Of a stretch of DNA of 64,000 nucleotides, positions 9,417 through 19,866 are shown piece by piece; the first letter of the stretch is position 1, and the number at the start of each line of letters is the position of its first letter. The notes under the pieces were generated by a model. That model had not been told where the DNA came from. It ran no database searches and saw only the letters and a list, made by a program, of their open reading frames with translations. A program made the position numbers and the translations under genes. The stretch is taken from positions 62,001 through 126,000 of the forward strand of contig NZ_SNYN01000011.1 of the NCBI RefSeq assembly GCF_004363075.1. The letters are read 5' to 3'. The DNA is from Actinorugispora endophytica (GTDB lineage Bacteria; Actinomycetota; Actinomycetes; Streptosporangiales; Streptosporangiaceae).

Positions 9417-10733
9417 CTATCGCAGAAAACCTTCGTAGTTCCTCTGCTGGAGGTGACTCTCGATCTGCTTCACCGTGTCCAGCCCGACACCGACCATGAT
9501 CAGGATGCTCACACCGCCGAACGGGAAGTTCGCGGAGGCTCCGGAGCTACCCAGGGCCACCATTGGCAGCAACGCGATCAGACCCAAGTACAGCGCGCCT
9601 GGCGTCGTCAGCCGGGTCAGGACGAAGTCCAGGTACTCGGCGGTCGGACGTCCCGGACGGATACTCGGGATGAACCCACCGTACTTCTTCATGTTGTCGG
9701 CCACTTCAGTGGGGTTGAAGGTAATGGCCACATAGAAGAAGGCGAATCCGACGATCAGGGCGAAGAAGGTGGTCATGTAGACCGGGTGGGTGCCCATCGG
9801 GTCGAAGTAGGTGTTGAGGAACGTCACCACCGGGCTGGTCGACTCGGGCCCCATCAGGCCGACCACGAGGGTCGGGAGGTACAGCAGGGAGGACGCGAAG
9901 ATGACCGGGATGACACCGGCCTGGTTGACCTTCAGCGGAATGTAGGTGGAGCTGCCCCCGTACATCCTGCGGCCGACCATGCGCTTGGCGTACTGCACCG
10001 GGATGCGGCGCTGCGCCTGCTCGATGAAGACCACGCCCGCGATGAGGAACAGGGCCGCCACGCAGATGATGGCGAAGACCCACTGGCTCTGCTCGGTCCA
10101 GATGCGCATCATGCCCGACGGGAAGGCCGAGATGATCGTCGTGAAGATCAGCAGCGACATGCCGTTGCCGACGCCGCGCTCGGTGATCAGCTCGCCGAAC
10201 CACATGATGACGCAGGTTCCGGCGGTCATCACGAAGACCATCGTGACCAGCGTGACGATCCCGTCGTCGGGCAGGTAGGACGAGGGCGGACAGGCCCCCT
10301 GGAAGAGCTGCCCCGTCCGGGCCATCGCGATGATGCTGGTGGACTGCAGGACGGCGAGAGCGAGGGTCAGGTAGCGCGTGTACTGCGTGATCTTCGTCTG
10401 ACCGGCCTGCCCCTCCTTCTTGAGCGTCTCGAGCCGCGGGATGACCACGGTGAGCAGGTTCAGGATGATGCTCGCGGTGATGTATGGCATGATGCCCAGC
10501 CCGAAGATCGCGAGCTGCAGCAGCGCCCCACCACTGAACAGGTTGATCAGGGAGTAGACACCCGCGGCGTCACCCGACTGAACGTTCTGGAGGCACTGCT
10601 TGATGGCGACGGAGTCGACCCCCGGAGCGGGGATGACCGAGCCGAGCCGGTAGATGGTCAGAATGAACAGCGTGAACAGCAGCTTGTTACGCAGGTCAGG
10701 CGTGCGGAACGCACGGACGAACGCACCTAGCAC
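9417..10733 (-). CDS. secY: Protein translocase subunit SecY
   Basis: The 438-residue channel subunit of the Sec translocon, with ten hydrophobic helices. It starts MLGAFVRAFRTPDLRNKLLFTL and includes the plug/pore region (GGALLQLAIFGLGIMPYITASI) and the C-terminal loop that binds SecA and ribosomes (GKKY-like block KKYGGFIPSIRPG). It closes the spc operon before adk and map. A 294-base leader with hairpins separates it from rplO, longer than the other spacers, so it may have its own promoter or control. Confidence 0.98.
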   Translation of the reverse strand: MLGAFVRAFRTPDLRNKLLFTLFILTIYRLGSVIPAPGVDSVAIKQCLQNVQSGDAAGVYSLINLFSGGALLQLAIFGLGIMPYITASIILNLLTVVIPRLETLKKEGQAGQTKITQYTRYLTLALAVLQSTSIIAMARTGQLFQGACPPSSYLPDDGIVTLVTMVFVMTAGTCVIMWFGELITERGVGNGMSLLIFTTIISAFPSGMMRIWTEQSQWVFAIICVAALFLIAGVVFIEQAQRRIPVQYAKRMVGRRMYGGSSTYIPLKVNQAGVIPVIFASSLLYLPTLVVGLMGPESTSPVVTFLNTYFDPMGTHPVYMTTFFALIVGFAFFYVAITFNPTEVADNMKKYGGFIPSIRPGRPTAEYLDFVLTRLTTPGALYLGLIALLPMVALGSSGASANFPFGGVSILIMVGVGLDTVKQIESHLQQRNYEGFLR

Positions 10734-11027
10734 GTCTCCTCCTGCGAGGCTTCGGCGGCGGAACCGAATCGAGACATCGCGGCCGATCCTGGATCGTCGT
10801 GGTCTTCAGCCCAGGGCGAGCGCTCTGGGCCCGGAAGTCGGGTCAAGCAGATGGCACCTTAGCAGCCATCCAAAGACTGGTGCGGAGCACCAATCTCACA
10901 ATAAGAACACACTCGGTGGCTCACCGAGTTCATTGGATCCCCGTAAAACGGACGGGGCGTCCACTGGTCTCCCCCAATCTAATGGGTGTGACCAGCGAAC
11001 GCCCCATACGAGCACCCGGAATTCGCC
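10734..11027 (-). other. rplO-secY spacer with hairpins
   Basis: This 294-base stretch has no gene. It contains a 7-bp stem (ACTCGGT/ACCGAGT, 10911-10929) and a weaker interrupted stem (CTGGT...ACCAG) at about 10971-11000, just after the rplO stop. It is clearly less GC-rich than the flanking genes between about 10850 and 10990. It probably contains an attenuator and/or a promoter for secY-adk-map. Confidence 0.5.
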
Positions 11028-11495
11028 CTAGAGCTCGGTGGCGGTGCCACCGGCCGCGACGATCTTCTCCTTGGCGGCGCCGGAGAACGCGTTCACGCTC
11101 ACCTGCACTGCCACCGAGATCTCGCCGGTGCCGAGCACCTTCACGAGCTGGTTCTTGCGAACCGCGCCCTTCGCGACCAGACCCTCGACGGTGACCTCGC
11201 CACCCTCGGGGTACAGCTCGCTCAACTTGTCCAAGTTCACGACCTGGTAGGTGGTCTTGAACTTGGCGTTGCTGAAGCCCTTGAGCTTCGGAATCCGGCG
11301 GATGAGGGGCATCTGGCCACCCTCGAAACCGACCGGGACGGTGCTGCGAGCCTTCGTGCCCTTGGTACCGCGACCCGCGGTCTTGCCCTTGGACGCCTCG
11401 CCGCGGCCCTTGCGGACCTTCGACTTGTTGGCACCCGGGGCCGGACGCAGGTGGTGGATCTTGAGCAGCTCGTCAGGAGAGTAGTTATCGCTCAT
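11028..11495 (-). CDS. rplO: 50S ribosomal protein L15
   Basis: A 155-residue L15, a late-assembling large-subunit protein. [33 protein letters not shown] is the usual glycine/lysine-rich N-terminal arm that threads into rRNA, followed by [18 protein letters not shown]. The C-terminal half is the globular domain ([27 protein letters not shown]). Its ATG overlaps the rpmD stop (TGATG), so the two are translationally coupled. It is separated from secY by a long hairpin-bearing spacer. Confidence 0.97.
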   Translation of the reverse strand: MSDNYSPDELLKIHHLRPAPGANKSKVRKGRGEASKGKTAGRGTKGTKARSTVPVGFEGGQMPLIRRIPKLKGFSNAKFKTTYQVVNLDKLSELYPEGGEVTVEGLVAKGAVRKNQLVKVLGTGEISVAVQVSVNAFSGAAKEKIVAAGGTATEL

Positions 11496-11677
11496 CAGCT
11501 GACCTCCTCGACAGTGACGAGGTGCGCGACGACGTTGATCTGCCCACGGACCTCGGGGCGGTCGGCGCGGACGACGGACTTGCCGATCCGTCCGAGACCG
11601 AGCGAGGTCAGGGTGTCACGCTGCTTCTGCTTGCCGCCGATCTTCGAGCGGACCTGCGTGATCTTCAGCTTCGCCAT
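11495..11677 (-). CDS. rpmD: 50S ribosomal protein L30
   Basis: A complete 60-residue L30 ([45 protein letters not shown]). L30 packs against 5S-rRNA-proximal elements of the large subunit. It begins three bases after rpsE and overlaps rplO by one base, as in most actinobacterial spc operons. Confidence 0.97.
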   Translation of the reverse strand: MAKLKITQVRSKIGGKQKQRDTLTSLGLGRIGKSVVRADRPEVRGQINVVAHLVTVEEVS

Positions 11678-11680
11678 GAC

Positions 11681-12283
11681 TTAAGCCCCCGCCTTCGCTT
11701 CCGCGCGAGCGCGCAGCATGGCGGCCGGAGCGACGTCCTCGATCGGCAGGCCGCGGCGGGCAGCGATCTCCTCCGGACGGTTGAGGCCCTTGAGGGCGGC
11801 CACCGTCGCGTGCACGATGTTGATCGGGTTGGACGACCCGAGCGACTTGCTCAGGATGTCGTGAATGCCGGCGCACTCGAGCACGGCGCGCACCGGGCCA
11901 CCGGCGATAACACCGGTACCGGGGGCGGCCGGGCGGAGCAGGACCACGCCGGCGGCGTCCTCGCCCTGGACCTGGTGCACGATCGTGCCCTGGATCCTGG
12001 CGACCTTGAAGAAGTTCTTCTTGGCCTCTTCCACGCCCTTGGCGATCGCCGCGGGCACTTCCTTGGCCTTGCCGTATCCGACGCCGACCATGCCGTTGCC
12101 GTCGCCGACGACGACGAGAGCGGTGAAGCTGAACCGCCGGCCGCCCTTGACGACCTTGGCGACCCGGTTGATCTTCACAACGCGCTCGATGTAGGAGACG
12201 CCCTTGTCAGCGGAACCGCCGCGGCGATCGTCACGGCCGGAACGCCGCTCGCCACCGGCGCCGCGCCGCGGAGCTGCAGCCAT
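11681..12283 (-). CDS. rpsE: 30S ribosomal protein S5
   Basis: With the ATG at 12283 (GAGGAA ribosome site) the protein has 200 residues. An open frame runs further upstream but overlaps rplR and has no S5 homology. Residues 1-30 are a variable, arginine/glycine-rich N-terminus. The double-stranded-RNA-binding domain follows ([23 protein letters not shown]), containing the loop where spectinomycin-resistance and fidelity mutations occur. Then comes the C-terminal domain ([33 protein letters not shown]). S5 helps form the mRNA entry tunnel. Confidence 0.97.
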   Translation of the reverse strand: MAAAPRRGAGGERRSGRDDRRGGSADKGVSYIERVVKINRVAKVVKGGRRFSFTALVVVGDGNGMVGVGYGKAKEVPAAIAKGVEEAKKNFFKVARIQGTIVHQVQGEDAAGVVLLRPAAPGTGVIAGGPVRAVLECAGIHDILSKSLGSSNPINIVHATVAALKGLNRPEEIAARRGLPIEDVAPAAMLRARAEAKAGA

Positions 12284-12332
12284 CAGTGGTTCCTCTTCCC
12301 GTCGATGAAAATGCGGTTGGCAGGAGTCATCA

Positions 12333-12719
12333 CTAGAACTCCAGCCCGGCCTCGCGCGCACCGTCGGCCAGCGCCGCGATGCGACCGTGGTACCGGTAGC
12401 CGCCGCGGTCGAAGACCACCGACGTGACGCCGGCGACCTTCGCGCGCTGGGCGAGCAGCTCGCCCGTCTTCTGCGACTTCTCGGTCTTCTTGCCCTCGTC
12501 GCCGCGGATGGAGGCATCCATCGTGGAGGCGGACGCCAGGGTGATGCCCTTGGTGTCGTCCACGATCTGCGCGACGATGTGCTTGGCGGAGCGGGTGACG
12601 ACCAGGCGCGGACGCTCGGCCGTACCCTGCACCTTCTTGCGGACCCGCAGGTGTCGGCGCGACCGGGAAGCCGAGCGCGTGGACGTGCCCTTGCGGGTAA
12701 GCGACGACCTCTTCGTCAT
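12333..12719 (-). CDS. rplR: 50S ribosomal protein L18
   Basis: A 128-residue 5S-rRNA-binding protein. The basic N-terminus ([31 protein letters not shown]) is followed by the conserved [16 protein letters not shown] and [26 protein letters not shown]. It lies two bases after rplF and 49 bases before rpsE. Confidence 0.97.
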   Translation of the reverse strand: MTKRSSLTRKGTSTRSASRSRRHLRVRKKVQGTAERPRLVVTRSAKHIVAQIVDDTKGITLASASTMDASIRGDEGKKTEKSQKTGELLAQRAKVAGVTSVVFDRGGYRYHGRIAALADGAREAGLEF

Positions 12720-12721
12720 GC

Positions 12722-13258
12722 TTACTTACCAGCCTTTCCGGCCTTGCGGCGGATGTGCTCGCCCTGGTACCGCACGCCCTTGGCCTTGTACGGGTCGGGC
12801 TTGCGCAGGCTACGGATGTTCGCCGCCACCTGGCCCACCAGCTGCTTGTCGATTCCCTCGACGTGCAGCAGGGTCGGCTTCTCGACCTTGAACGTGATGC
12901 CCTCCGGGGGCTCCACGACCACGGGGTGGCTGTAGCCGAGGGAGAACTCGAGGTTCGAGCCCCTGGCCTGGACGCGGTAACCCACACCGTGGATCTCCAG
13001 CGTCTTGGTGTACCCCTTGGAGGTGCCCTCGATCAGGTTGGCGAGCAGCGCACGGGTCAGGCCGTGCAGCGAGCGCGTCTCCGGCTTGTCGTCCGGACGC
13101 GCCACCTTGATCTGGCCGTCTTCCTGCTCAACCGTGATAGGCAGGGCAACGGTGTGCTTCAGTTCGCCCTTCGGCCCCTTGACTTTGACGTCTTGCCCGT
13201 CAATCGTGACTTCGACGCCCTTGGGGACCGAGACCGGCAGTCGACCGATTCGCGACAT
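12722..13258 (-). CDS. rplF: 50S ribosomal protein L6
   Basis: A 178-residue L6 with its two related domains: [33 protein letters not shown] in the first, and [23 protein letters not shown] leading into the second, ending in the signature [15 protein letters not shown]6 sits near the factor-binding site beside the sarcin-ricin loop. It is 16 bases after rpsH. Confidence 0.97.
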   Translation of the reverse strand: MSRIGRLPVSVPKGVEVTIDGQDVKVKGPKGELKHTVALPITVEQEDGQIKVARPDDKPETRSLHGLTRALLANLIEGTSKGYTKTLEIHGVGYRVQARGSNLEFSLGYSHPVVVEPPEGITFKVEKPTLLHVEGIDKQLVGQVAANIRSLRKPDPYKAKGVRYQGEHIRRKAGKAGK

Positions 13259-13274
13259 GCTGAAATCTCTTCCT

Positions 13275-13673
13275 CTACCAGACGAAAGCGAGGACTTCGC
13301 CGCCCACGCCGTTCTTCTTGGCCTGCTTGTCCGTCATCAGGCCACCGGACGTCGAAATGATGGCAACGCCAAGGCCGCCCAGGACCCGCGGAAGGTTGTC
13401 CTTCTTCGCGTAGACCCGGAGACCGGGCTTGGAAACGCGGCGAACGCCGGCGATGGAGCGCTCACGGGTGGGACCGTACTTCAGGTCCACCACGAGGCTC
13501 TGCCCCACCTCGGCATCCTCGGCACGCCAGCCCTGGACGTAGCCCTCCTGCTGGAGGATCTCGGCGATGTGCGCCTTGATCTTGGAATACGGCATGGTCA
13601 CGGTGTCGTGATAAGCCGAATTCGCGTTACGCAGACGCGTGAGCATGTCTGCGATCGGGTCGGTCATCGTCAT
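13275..13673 (-). CDS. rpsH: 30S ribosomal protein S8
   Basis: A 132-residue S8 ([25 protein letters not shown]... ending in [22 protein letters not shown]). The C-terminal domain binds helix 21 of 16S rRNA. In E. coli it also represses the spc operon by binding mRNA near rplE. A second in-frame ATG two codons in cannot be excluded as start. The gene is separated from rpsN by an unusually long 258-base spacer packed with hairpins. Confidence 0.97.
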   Translation of the reverse strand: MTMTDPIADMLTRLRNANSAYHDTVTMPYSKIKAHIAEILQQEGYVQGWRAEDAEVGQSLVVDLKYGPTRERSIAGVRRVSKPGLRVYAKKDNLPRVLGGLGVAIISTSGGLMTDKQAKKNGVGGEVLAFVW

Positions 13674-13850
13674 GGCCGATTGGCCCTTCCTCGCTGCGGT
13701 TTCCCCAAGGACGGAACTCTTCCTCTGAGTCCGTTCCCCCGCGCCGCGTATTCGGGCGCCCGGGTTCCTCTAGGACCTGCGGCGTGGTCATGGGCACGTG
13801 GGCGAGCGTCGGCTCGGCACAGTGCCCTGTCGGTTGAAAACGTGCTGCTA

Positions 13851-13915
13851 CGGCGGCGGGTCCGCGTGAACCCGCCGCCGGTCCGCCGGCGAGCCGGACC
13901 GGCCCCGAGGGCCGG
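13851..13915 (-). other. Two hairpins in the rpsN-rpsH spacer
   Basis: An 11-bp perfect stem with 8-base loop (13851-13861 and 13870-13880) and a 7-bp stem with CGA loop (13899-13905 and 13909-13915) directly follow the rpsN stop codon on the transcribed strand. They could act as an attenuator, an RNA-processing site or a protein-binding site. The rest of the spacer (13674-13850) shows nothing I can name. Confidence 0.6.
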
Positions 13916-13931
13916 CCCTGCTTCGGGCTCG

Positions 13932-14117
13932 CTACCAGCTGGACTTGGTGATGCCGGGGAGCTCGCCTCGGTGCGCCATCTCGCGGAAGCAGACACGGCA
14001 CAGGCCGAACTTCCGGAAGACCGCGCGCGGACGACCGCACCGCGAGCATCGAGTATATGCGCGAACCTCGAACTTCTGCTTCCGGTTCGCCTTGGCGATG
14101 AGCGCCTTCTTAGCCAT
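13932..14117 (-). CDS. rpsZ: 30S ribosomal protein S14, zinc-binding (type Z)
   Basis: The 61-residue short form ([31 protein letters not shown]...), with two CxxC pairs (CSRC and CRVC) that bind one zinc ion. The ATG at 14117 follows GGGGAGAAGAG; upstream in-frame codons overlap rplE and have no match. S14 joins the head of the small subunit. It lies between rplE and rpsH as expected. Many actinobacteria have a second, zinc-free S14 elsewhere that is induced on zinc starvation. Confidence 0.97.
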   Translation of the reverse strand: MAKKALIAKANRKQKFEVRAYTRCSRCGRPRAVFRKFGLCRVCFREMAHRGELPGITKSSW

Positions 14118-14127
14118 CTCTTCTCCC

Positions 14128-14703
14128 CTACGCTTCCTTGAAGGGGAAACCGAGCCGCTTGAGCAGGCTGCGCCCCTCGTCATCGTTGGTCGCCGAGGTG
14201 ACGACCGTGATGTCCATGCCGCGCTGGCGGTCGACCTTGTCGGGGTCCACCTCGTGGAACATGACCTGCTCGGTCAGACCGAAGGTGTAGTTCCCGTTGC
14301 CGTCGAACTGCTTCGGGGAGAGCCCGCGGAAGTCACGGATGCGGGGCAGCGCCAGGGAGAGCAGCCGGTCCAGGAACTCCCACATCCGGTCGCCGCGCAG
14401 CGTCACGCTGACGCCGATCGGCTGGCCCTCGCGCAGCTTGAACTGCGCGATGGACTTCTTGGCCCGGTTGAGCTTGGGCTTCTGGCCGGTGATCGCCGTG
14501 ATGTCGGCGATGGCGCCCTGGATGAGCTTGGCGTCGCGCGCGGCGTCGCCCACACCCATGTTGACCACGATCTTGGTGAGACCGGGGACCTGCATGATGT
14601 TCTTGATGTCGAACTCTTCACGCAGGCCCGCGATGATCTCCTCGCGGTACTTCTGCTTGAGCCGCGGGAGCGCCGGAGCGGCAATCTCGTTCGTGACCGT
14701 CAT
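14128..14703 (-). CDS. rplE: 50S ribosomal protein L5
   Basis: A 191-residue 5S-rRNA-binding protein of the central protuberance, contacting P-site tRNA. It shows [60 protein letters not shown] and the C-terminal [20 protein letters not shown]. It overlaps the rplX stop by one base. The N-terminal ten residues are variable. Confidence 0.97.
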   Translation of the reverse strand: MTVTNEIAAPALPRLKQKYREEIIAGLREEFDIKNIMQVPGLTKIVVNMGVGDAARDAKLIQGAIADITAITGQKPKLNRAKKSIAQFKLREGQPIGVSVTLRGDRMWEFLDRLLSLALPRIRDFRGLSPKQFDGNGNYTFGLTEQVMFHEVDPDKVDRQRGMDITVVTSATNDDEGRSLLKRLGFPFKEA

Positions 14704-15008
14704 CAGATGTCCTTACCAGTACGGCGGGAGATCCGAACCTTGGTTCCGTCTTCCTCGAAGCGGTAACCGACCCGGGTGGGCTTGCCGTCCTCGACGAGCG
14801 CGACGTTGCTCACGTGGATCGAGGCCTCCAGGGTGACGACCTCACCCTGCTGACCGCCCGCCTGGTTCGCCTTCTTGTGCTTCTTGATGAGGTTGACGCC
14901 CTCGACGACGACACGCTGCTCCTTGGGGAGGGCCTTCTTGACCTTCCCCGTGGCGCCCTTGTCCTTGCCGGCGATGACGACGACCTCGTCGTTCTTCTTG
15001 ATCTTCAT
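14703..15008 (-). CDS. rplX: 50S ribosomal protein L24
   Basis: A 101-residue L24, one of the two assembly initiators of the large subunit, near the exit tunnel. The KOW motif is at the N-terminus ([20 protein letters not shown]), followed by [17 protein letters not shown]. It lies between rplN (3 bases) and rplE (1-base overlap). Confidence 0.97.
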   Translation of the reverse strand: MKIKKNDEVVVIAGKDKGATGKVKKALPKEQRVVVEGVNLIKKHKKANQAGGQQGEVVTLEASIHVSNVALVEDGKPTRVGYRFEEDGTKVRISRRTGKDI

Positions 15009-15011
15009 CGC

Positions 15012-15380
15012 CTAGAGCACCTCCGGCGCCAGCGAAATGATGCGCATGAACTTCTTGTCCCGCAGCTCCCGGCCCACCGGGCCGAAGATGCGGGTGCCCC
15101 GCGGGTCCCCACCGTCCTTGATGAGCACGGCGGCGTTCTCATCGAAGCGGATGTAGGAGCCGTCGGGCCGGCGGCGCTCCTTGGTGGTGCGCACGACAAC
15201 GGCCTTGACGACATCGCCCTTCTTAACGCCCGCGCCGGGCAGGGCGTCCTTGACGGTCGCCACGATCGTGTCACCGATGCCCGCGTAGCGCCGACCCGAA
15301 CCGCCGAGGACACGGATGGTCAAGATCTCCTTGGCCCCCGTGTTGTCGGCGACCTTGAGTCGCGACTCCTGCTGAATCAC
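15012..15380 (-). CDS. rplN: 50S ribosomal protein L14
   Basis: A standard 122-residue L14 ([40 protein letters not shown]..., [32 protein letters not shown]). It forms part of the subunit interface and binds the silencing factor RsfS. It starts after a 123-base spacer that contains three hairpins. Confidence 0.98.
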   Translation of the reverse strand: MIQQESRLKVADNTGAKEILTIRVLGGSGRRYAGIGDTIVATVKDALPGAGVKKGDVVKAVVVRTTKERRRPDGSYIRFDENAAVLIKDGGDPRGTRIFGPVGRELRDKKFMRIISLAPEVL

Positions 15381-15400
15381 GTCTGCTCCTGATATATGCG

Positions 15401-15504
15401 CGCGGGATCACGCCCCGCGCTCGCTAGGTGGTCCACCCCACCGCGGCGGCCGATCTCCACAAATCGGCCGCCGACCAGGGGTCAGAGATCGCTGAGCGAT
15501 CTCT
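15401..15504 (-). other. Three tandem hairpins in the rpsQ-rplN spacer
   Basis: Reading on the transcribed strand from the rpsQ stop: a 9-bp stem with a 3-base loop that includes the last base of the stop codon (15484-15492 and 15496-15504), an 11-bp stem with 8-base loop (15444-15454 and 15463-15473), and a shorter GC-rich stem (about 15401-15420) shortly before rplN. All the arms I checked are perfect. Termination, processing or RNA protection are possible. Confidence 0.65.
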
Positions 15505-15785
15505 TACTTAGCCTTCTCCAGGATCTCCACGACGCGCCAGCGCTTGGTCGCGGACAGCGGCCGGGTCTCCATCAGGCGAACCCGGTCACCGACTCCGGCG
15601 GAGTTCGCCTCGTCGTGGGCCTTGTACTTCGTGGTCCGGCGGATGACCTTGCCGTAAAGCGGGTGCTTGACGCGGTCCTCCACCTCGACAACGACGGTCT
15701 TCTCCATCTTGTCGCTGACGACGTAACCCTCGCGCACCTTGCGGTAGTTGCGCTCCTGGTCCCGCGTCGCCGTGTTCTCGCTCAT
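15504..15785 (-). CDS. rpsQ: 30S ribosomal protein S17
   Basis: A 93-residue S17 with the OB fold. It has a short polar N-terminal extension, then the conserved [40 protein letters not shown] and [23 protein letters not shown]. It binds 16S rRNA early in assembly. Its ATG overlaps the rpmC stop by four bases (ATGA), typical coupling of L29 and S17. Confidence 0.97.
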   Translation of the reverse strand: MSENTATRDQERNYRKVREGYVVSDKMEKTVVVEVEDRVKHPLYGKVIRRTTKYKAHDEANSAGVGDRVRLMETRPLSATKRWRVVEILEKAK

Positions 15786-16039
15786 TCGGCTGCTTCCTTC
15801 GTCTTCTCAGCCGACTCCGCGGCAGCAAGCGACACGATGCCCAGCTCGTGCTCCCGCATAACCGTGTAGATCCGAGCGATCTCACGCTTGACGGTGCGCA
15901 ACCGGCTGTGGTTGTCCAGCTGCCCGGTGGCGGCCTGGAAGCGGAGGTTGAACAGCTCTTCCTTCGCCTCCTTGAGCTTGCCGGCCAGGTCCTCGACGGA
16001 CTGGTCGCGCAGCTCGGTGGCGGTCAGGGACTTAGCCAT
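15782..16039 (-). CDS. rpmC: 50S ribosomal protein L29
   Basis: The ATG at 16039 gives an 85-residue L29 ([41 protein letters not shown]...[16 protein letters not shown]). The frame is open well upstream, but that part overlaps rplP and is not homologous. L29 is a two-helix protein at the tunnel exit that helps bind trigger factor and SRP. It has a short alanine/glutamate tail beyond the usual 65-70 residues. Confidence 0.96.
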   Translation of the reverse strand: MAKSLTATELRDQSVEDLAGKLKEAKEELFNLRFQAATGQLDNHSRLRTVKREIARIYTVMREHELGIVSLAAAESAEKTKEAAE

Positions 16040-16041
16040 TA

Positions 16042-16458
16042 CTACTCCCCCGCCTCTCGCTTCACAAATTTGCACTTCATCGGGAGCTTGTGCATCGCCC
16101 GGCGAAGAGCTTCCTTCGCGATGGGCTCGGGCACGCCGGCCAGCTCGAACATCACACGTCCGGGCTTGACCGGAGCGACCCACCACTCCGGGGAGCCCTT
16201 ACCGGAACCCATGCGGGTCTCGGCGGGCTTCTTGGTCAGCGGGCGGTCCGGGAAGATCGTGATCCAGACCTTGCCGCCACGGCGGATGTGCCGAGTCATC
16301 GCGATACGCGCCGACTCGATCTGCCGGTTGGTGACGTAGGCGGACTCCAGGGCCTGGATGCCGTACTCACCGAAGTTGACGCTGGTGCCGCCCTTGGCAC
16401 GACCCCGAAGACTGGGGTGGTGCTGCTTGCGGTGCTTGACCCTGCGGGGAATGAGCAT
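16042..16458 (-). CDS. rplP: 50S ribosomal protein L16
   Basis: A 138-residue L16 ([86 protein letters not shown]). L16 lies near the A-site tRNA elbow, and avilamycin/evernimicin resistance maps to it. It sits two bases after rpsC and two before rpmC. Confidence 0.98.
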   Translation of the reverse strand: MLIPRRVKHRKQHHPSLRGRAKGGTSVNFGEYGIQALESAYVTNRQIESARIAMTRHIRRGGKVWITIFPDRPLTKKPAETRMGSGKGSPEWWVAPVKPGRVMFELAGVPEPIAKEALRRAMHKLPMKCKFVKREAGE

Positions 16459-16460
16459 GG

Positions 16461-17278
<818 letters not shown>

Positions 17279-17279
<1 letters not shown>

Positions 17280-17656
17280 TATCGGGTCCTTTCCTTCGTC
17301 TTTGTCGACGAGGCGCCCGCGGCGTCACGGGACGCGACGACCACGGTGATGTGGCTCGTCCGCTTGGTGACGCGGAACGCGCGACCGAAGCCTCGCGGCC
17401 GAATCCGCTTCAGGGTCGGACCCTCGTCCACCCACGCACTGCTGACGACCAGCGTCTCGCGGTCCAACTTGTCGTTGTGCTCGGCGTTGGCGATGGCGCT
17501 CGCGAGCACCTTGCCCACCGGTTCACTTGCCGCCTGAGGCGCGAACCGGAGCACCGCCTGTGCCTCGTCAGCGGGCAGCCCGCGAATAAGGTCCACCACT
17601 CGGCGGGCCTTTCGGGGCGTAACGCGGACGAACCGCGCTTGTGCCCTCGTTCCCAT
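17279..17656 (-). CDS. rplV: 50S ribosomal protein L22
   Basis: From the ATG at 17656 (GAGGGAAA upstream) L22 is 125 residues. An earlier in-frame start would add [11 protein letters not shown], which lacks both homology and a ribosome site. [20 protein letters not shown], the long beta hairpin near the exit tunnel (macrolide region) and [25 protein letters not shown] are present. The C-terminal 15 residues are variable. Confidence 0.97.
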
Positions 17657-17728
17657 CGCTTTTCCCTCGCTCACGGAAATCACCCCCACGCACCGTGGGG
17701 CTTTGGTTCTTGATCGACCGGCAAACCG

Positions 17729-18007
17729 TTAACGACGGCTGCGCCGGTCTTCCTTGACGTGGCTGCGGAAAGTGCGCGTGGGAGCGAACTCGCCGAGCTT
17801 GTGGCCGATCATCGACTCGGACACGAACACGGGCACGTGCTTGCGCCCGTCGTGCACGGCGATGGTGTGCCCGATCATCTCGGGGATGATCATGGAGCGA
17901 CGGGACCACGTCTTGATGACGTTCTTGGTGCCCTTTTCGTTCTGGTCCTCCACCTTCTTGATCAGGTGGTGGTCGACGAAGGGACCCTTCTTAAGGCTAC
18001 GTGGCAT
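17729..18007 (-). CDS. rpsS: 30S ribosomal protein S19
   Basis: A 92-residue S19 ([66 protein letters not shown]). It pairs with S13 in the head of the small subunit. It lies 12 bases after rplB. The 72-base spacer to rplV carries a small stem (CCCCAC/CGTGGGG) just after the stop codon. Confidence 0.98.
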   Translation of the reverse strand: MPRSLKKGPFVDHHLIKKVEDQNEKGTKNVIKTWSRRSMIIPEMIGHTIAVHDGRKHVPVFVSESMIGHKLGEFAPTRTFRSHVKEDRRSRR

Positions 18008-18019
18008 CAGACGTGCTCC

Positions 18020-18853
18020 TTACCGCTTCTTCTTGGAACGCCGACGCACGATGAGCCGGTCGCTGGCCTTGCCCTGCTTGCGGGTGCGGCCCTCGGACTT
18101 ACCCCACGGGCTGACCGGGTGGCGACCACCGGAGGTCTTGCCCTCACCGCCACCGTGCGGGTGGTCGATCGGGTTCATCGCCACACCGCGGACGGTCGGG
18201 CGCTTGCCCTTCCACCGCATGCGGCCGGCCTTGCCCCAGTTGATGTTGGACTGCTCGGCGTTGCCGACCTGTCCGACGGTCGCCCGGCAGGTGACCTCGA
18301 CCTGGCGCATCTCACCGGAGGGCATACGCAGCGTGGCGTAGGCGCCCTCCTTGGCGAGCAGCTGGATCTGAGACCCGGCGGAACGGCCCAGCTTGGCGCC
18401 ACCGCCCGGCTTGAGCTCGACCGCGTGCACGAACGTACCCGTGGGGATGTTGCGCAGCGGGAGGCAGTTGCCCGGCTTGATGTCGGCCGTGGGACCGTTC
18501 TCGACCCGGTCGCCCTGCTTGAGGCCGGCGGGCGCCAGGATGTAGCGCTTCTCGCCGTCCACGTAGTGCAGCAGCGCGATCCGCGCGGTGCGGTTCGGGT
18601 CGTACTCGATGTGCGCGACCTTGGCCGGCACACCGTCCTTGTCGTGGCGACGGAAGTCGATCACGCGGTAGGCGCGCTTGTGACCGCCGCCCTGGTGGCG
18701 GGCGGTGATGCGGCCGTGGCCGTTGCGCCCGCCCTTGGAGTGGAGCGGACGGACCAGGGACTTCTCCGGGGTCGAGCGCGTGATCTCGACGAAGTCGCTC
18801 ACGCTCGACCCGCGGCGACCCGGGGTCGTCGGCTTGTACTTACGAATGCCCAT
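18020..18853 (-). CDS. rplB: 50S ribosomal protein L2
   Basis: A 277-residue L2, required for subunit joining and for peptidyl transferase assembly. Clear blocks are [20 protein letters not shown], the N-terminal OB fold with [25 protein letters not shown], the SH3-like domain, and the C-terminal [25 protein letters not shown], which contains the conserved functional histidine. It follows rplW after 54 bases. Confidence 0.98.
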   Translation of the reverse strand: MGIRKYKPTTPGRRGSSVSDFVEITRSTPEKSLVRPLHSKGGRNGHGRITARHQGGGHKRAYRVIDFRRHDKDGVPAKVAHIEYDPNRTARIALLHYVDGEKRYILAPAGLKQGDRVENGPTADIKPGNCLPLRNIPTGTFVHAVELKPGGGAKLGRSAGSQIQLLAKEGAYATLRMPSGEMRQVEVTCRATVGQVGNAEQSNINWGKAGRMRWKGKRPTVRGVAMNPIDHPHGGGEGKTSGGRHPVSPWGKSEGRTRKQGKASDRLIVRRRSKKKR

Positions 18854-18907
18854 CTTCTTCGCGCATTCCTTTACGTGTTACTCGAAACGAAACAGCAGAC
18901 GGGTGGA

Positions 18908-19198
18908 TCAGACTCCGAAGATGTCGATCCGGTCGCCGTCCTTGAGGCTCACGATCGCGCGCTTGGTGTCGGGACGCTTACCGAACCCGAACCTGGTGCG
19001 CTTGCGCTTGCCCTGCCGGTTGATCGTGTTCACGGAGGTGACCTTCACGTCGAAGATCTTCTCCACCGCGATCTTGATCTGGGTCTTGTTGGCGTCCGGC
19101 CGGACGATGAACGTGTACTTGTTCTGGTCCATCAGGCCGTAGCTCTTCTCGGAAATCACCGGTTCGATGATGATGTCCCGAGGGTCGGGGATCCTCAC
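18908..19198 (-). CDS. rplW: 50S ribosomal protein L23
   Basis: A 96-residue L23 ([49 protein letters not shown]). It forms the docking platform at the exit tunnel for trigger factor, SRP and SecY. The GTG start overlaps the rplD stop by four bases (GTGA). Confidence 0.97.
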   Translation of the reverse strand: MRIPDPRDIIIEPVISEKSYGLMDQNKYTFIVRPDANKTQIKIAVEKIFDVKVTSVNTINRQGKRKRTRFGFGKRPDTKRAIVSLKDGDRIDIFGV

Positions 19199-19863
19199 TG
19201 GTCGTCCTCCTGAGACGCCGCGGTCTTGGCGCCCTGGGCGTGCGCCAGGAACTCCTCGTAACCGGCCTCGGTGAACACGATGTCGTCCGCGTACAGCACG
19301 TCGTACGTGTTGACCTGGTCCGCGTCGAGAATGTGCACCTCGGGCAGGTTCCGGAGCGCGACCCGGTTGTGCTCGTCCTCGTGCGCGAGGACCACCAGCA
19401 CCTTGTCGGAGTCGGTGATCTGGCGCAGCGCCCGCAGAGCGGCCTGGGTGCGCTTGGTGGTGACGTCCTCGGCGACGAACTCGCTGACGACGTGCACGCG
19501 ACCGTGGTTGGCCCGGTCCGAGAGGGCACCGCGCAGGGCGGCGGCCTTCATCTTCTTGGGCGTCCGCTGGCTGTAGTCGCGCGGCTTGGGGCCGTGCACC
19601 GTGCCACCGCCGACGAACTGCGGAGCGCGGGTGGAGCCCTGCCGGGCGCGACCGGTGCCCTTCTGGCGGTACGGCTTCTTGCCGCCGCCACGGACCTCAC
19701 CGCGGGTCTTGGTGGAGTGCGTTCCCTGGCGGGCCGCAGCTTCCTGCGCGACGACGACCTGGTGGATCAGCGGAATGTTGACCTGCCGGCCGAAGATCTC
19801 ACCGGGAAGCTCAACGCTGCCCTTGGCCGTGCCGTCGTGGTTCTTGACCTCGATGGTCGCCAT
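19195..19863 (-). CDS. rplD: 50S ribosomal protein L4
   Basis: A 222-residue L4. The long loop that reaches the tunnel constriction is visible as [37 protein letters not shown], the region of macrolide-resistance mutations, here with the normal sequence. The globular domain follows ([14 protein letters not shown]-like block, [13 protein letters not shown]). In E. coli L4 autoregulates the S10 operon; no homologous leader is recognisable before rpsJ here. It lies three bases after rplC. Confidence 0.97.
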   Translation of the reverse strand: MATIEVKNHDGTAKGSVELPGEIFGRQVNIPLIHQVVVAQEAAARQGTHSTKTRGEVRGGGKKPYRQKGTGRARQGSTRAPQFVGGGTVHGPKPRDYSQRTPKKMKAAALRGALSDRANHGRVHVVSEFVAEDVTTKRTQAALRALRQITDSDKVLVVLAHEDEHNRVALRNLPEVHILDADQVNTYDVLYADDIVFTEAGYEEFLAHAQGAKTAASQEDDQ

Positions 19864-19866
19864 GAC

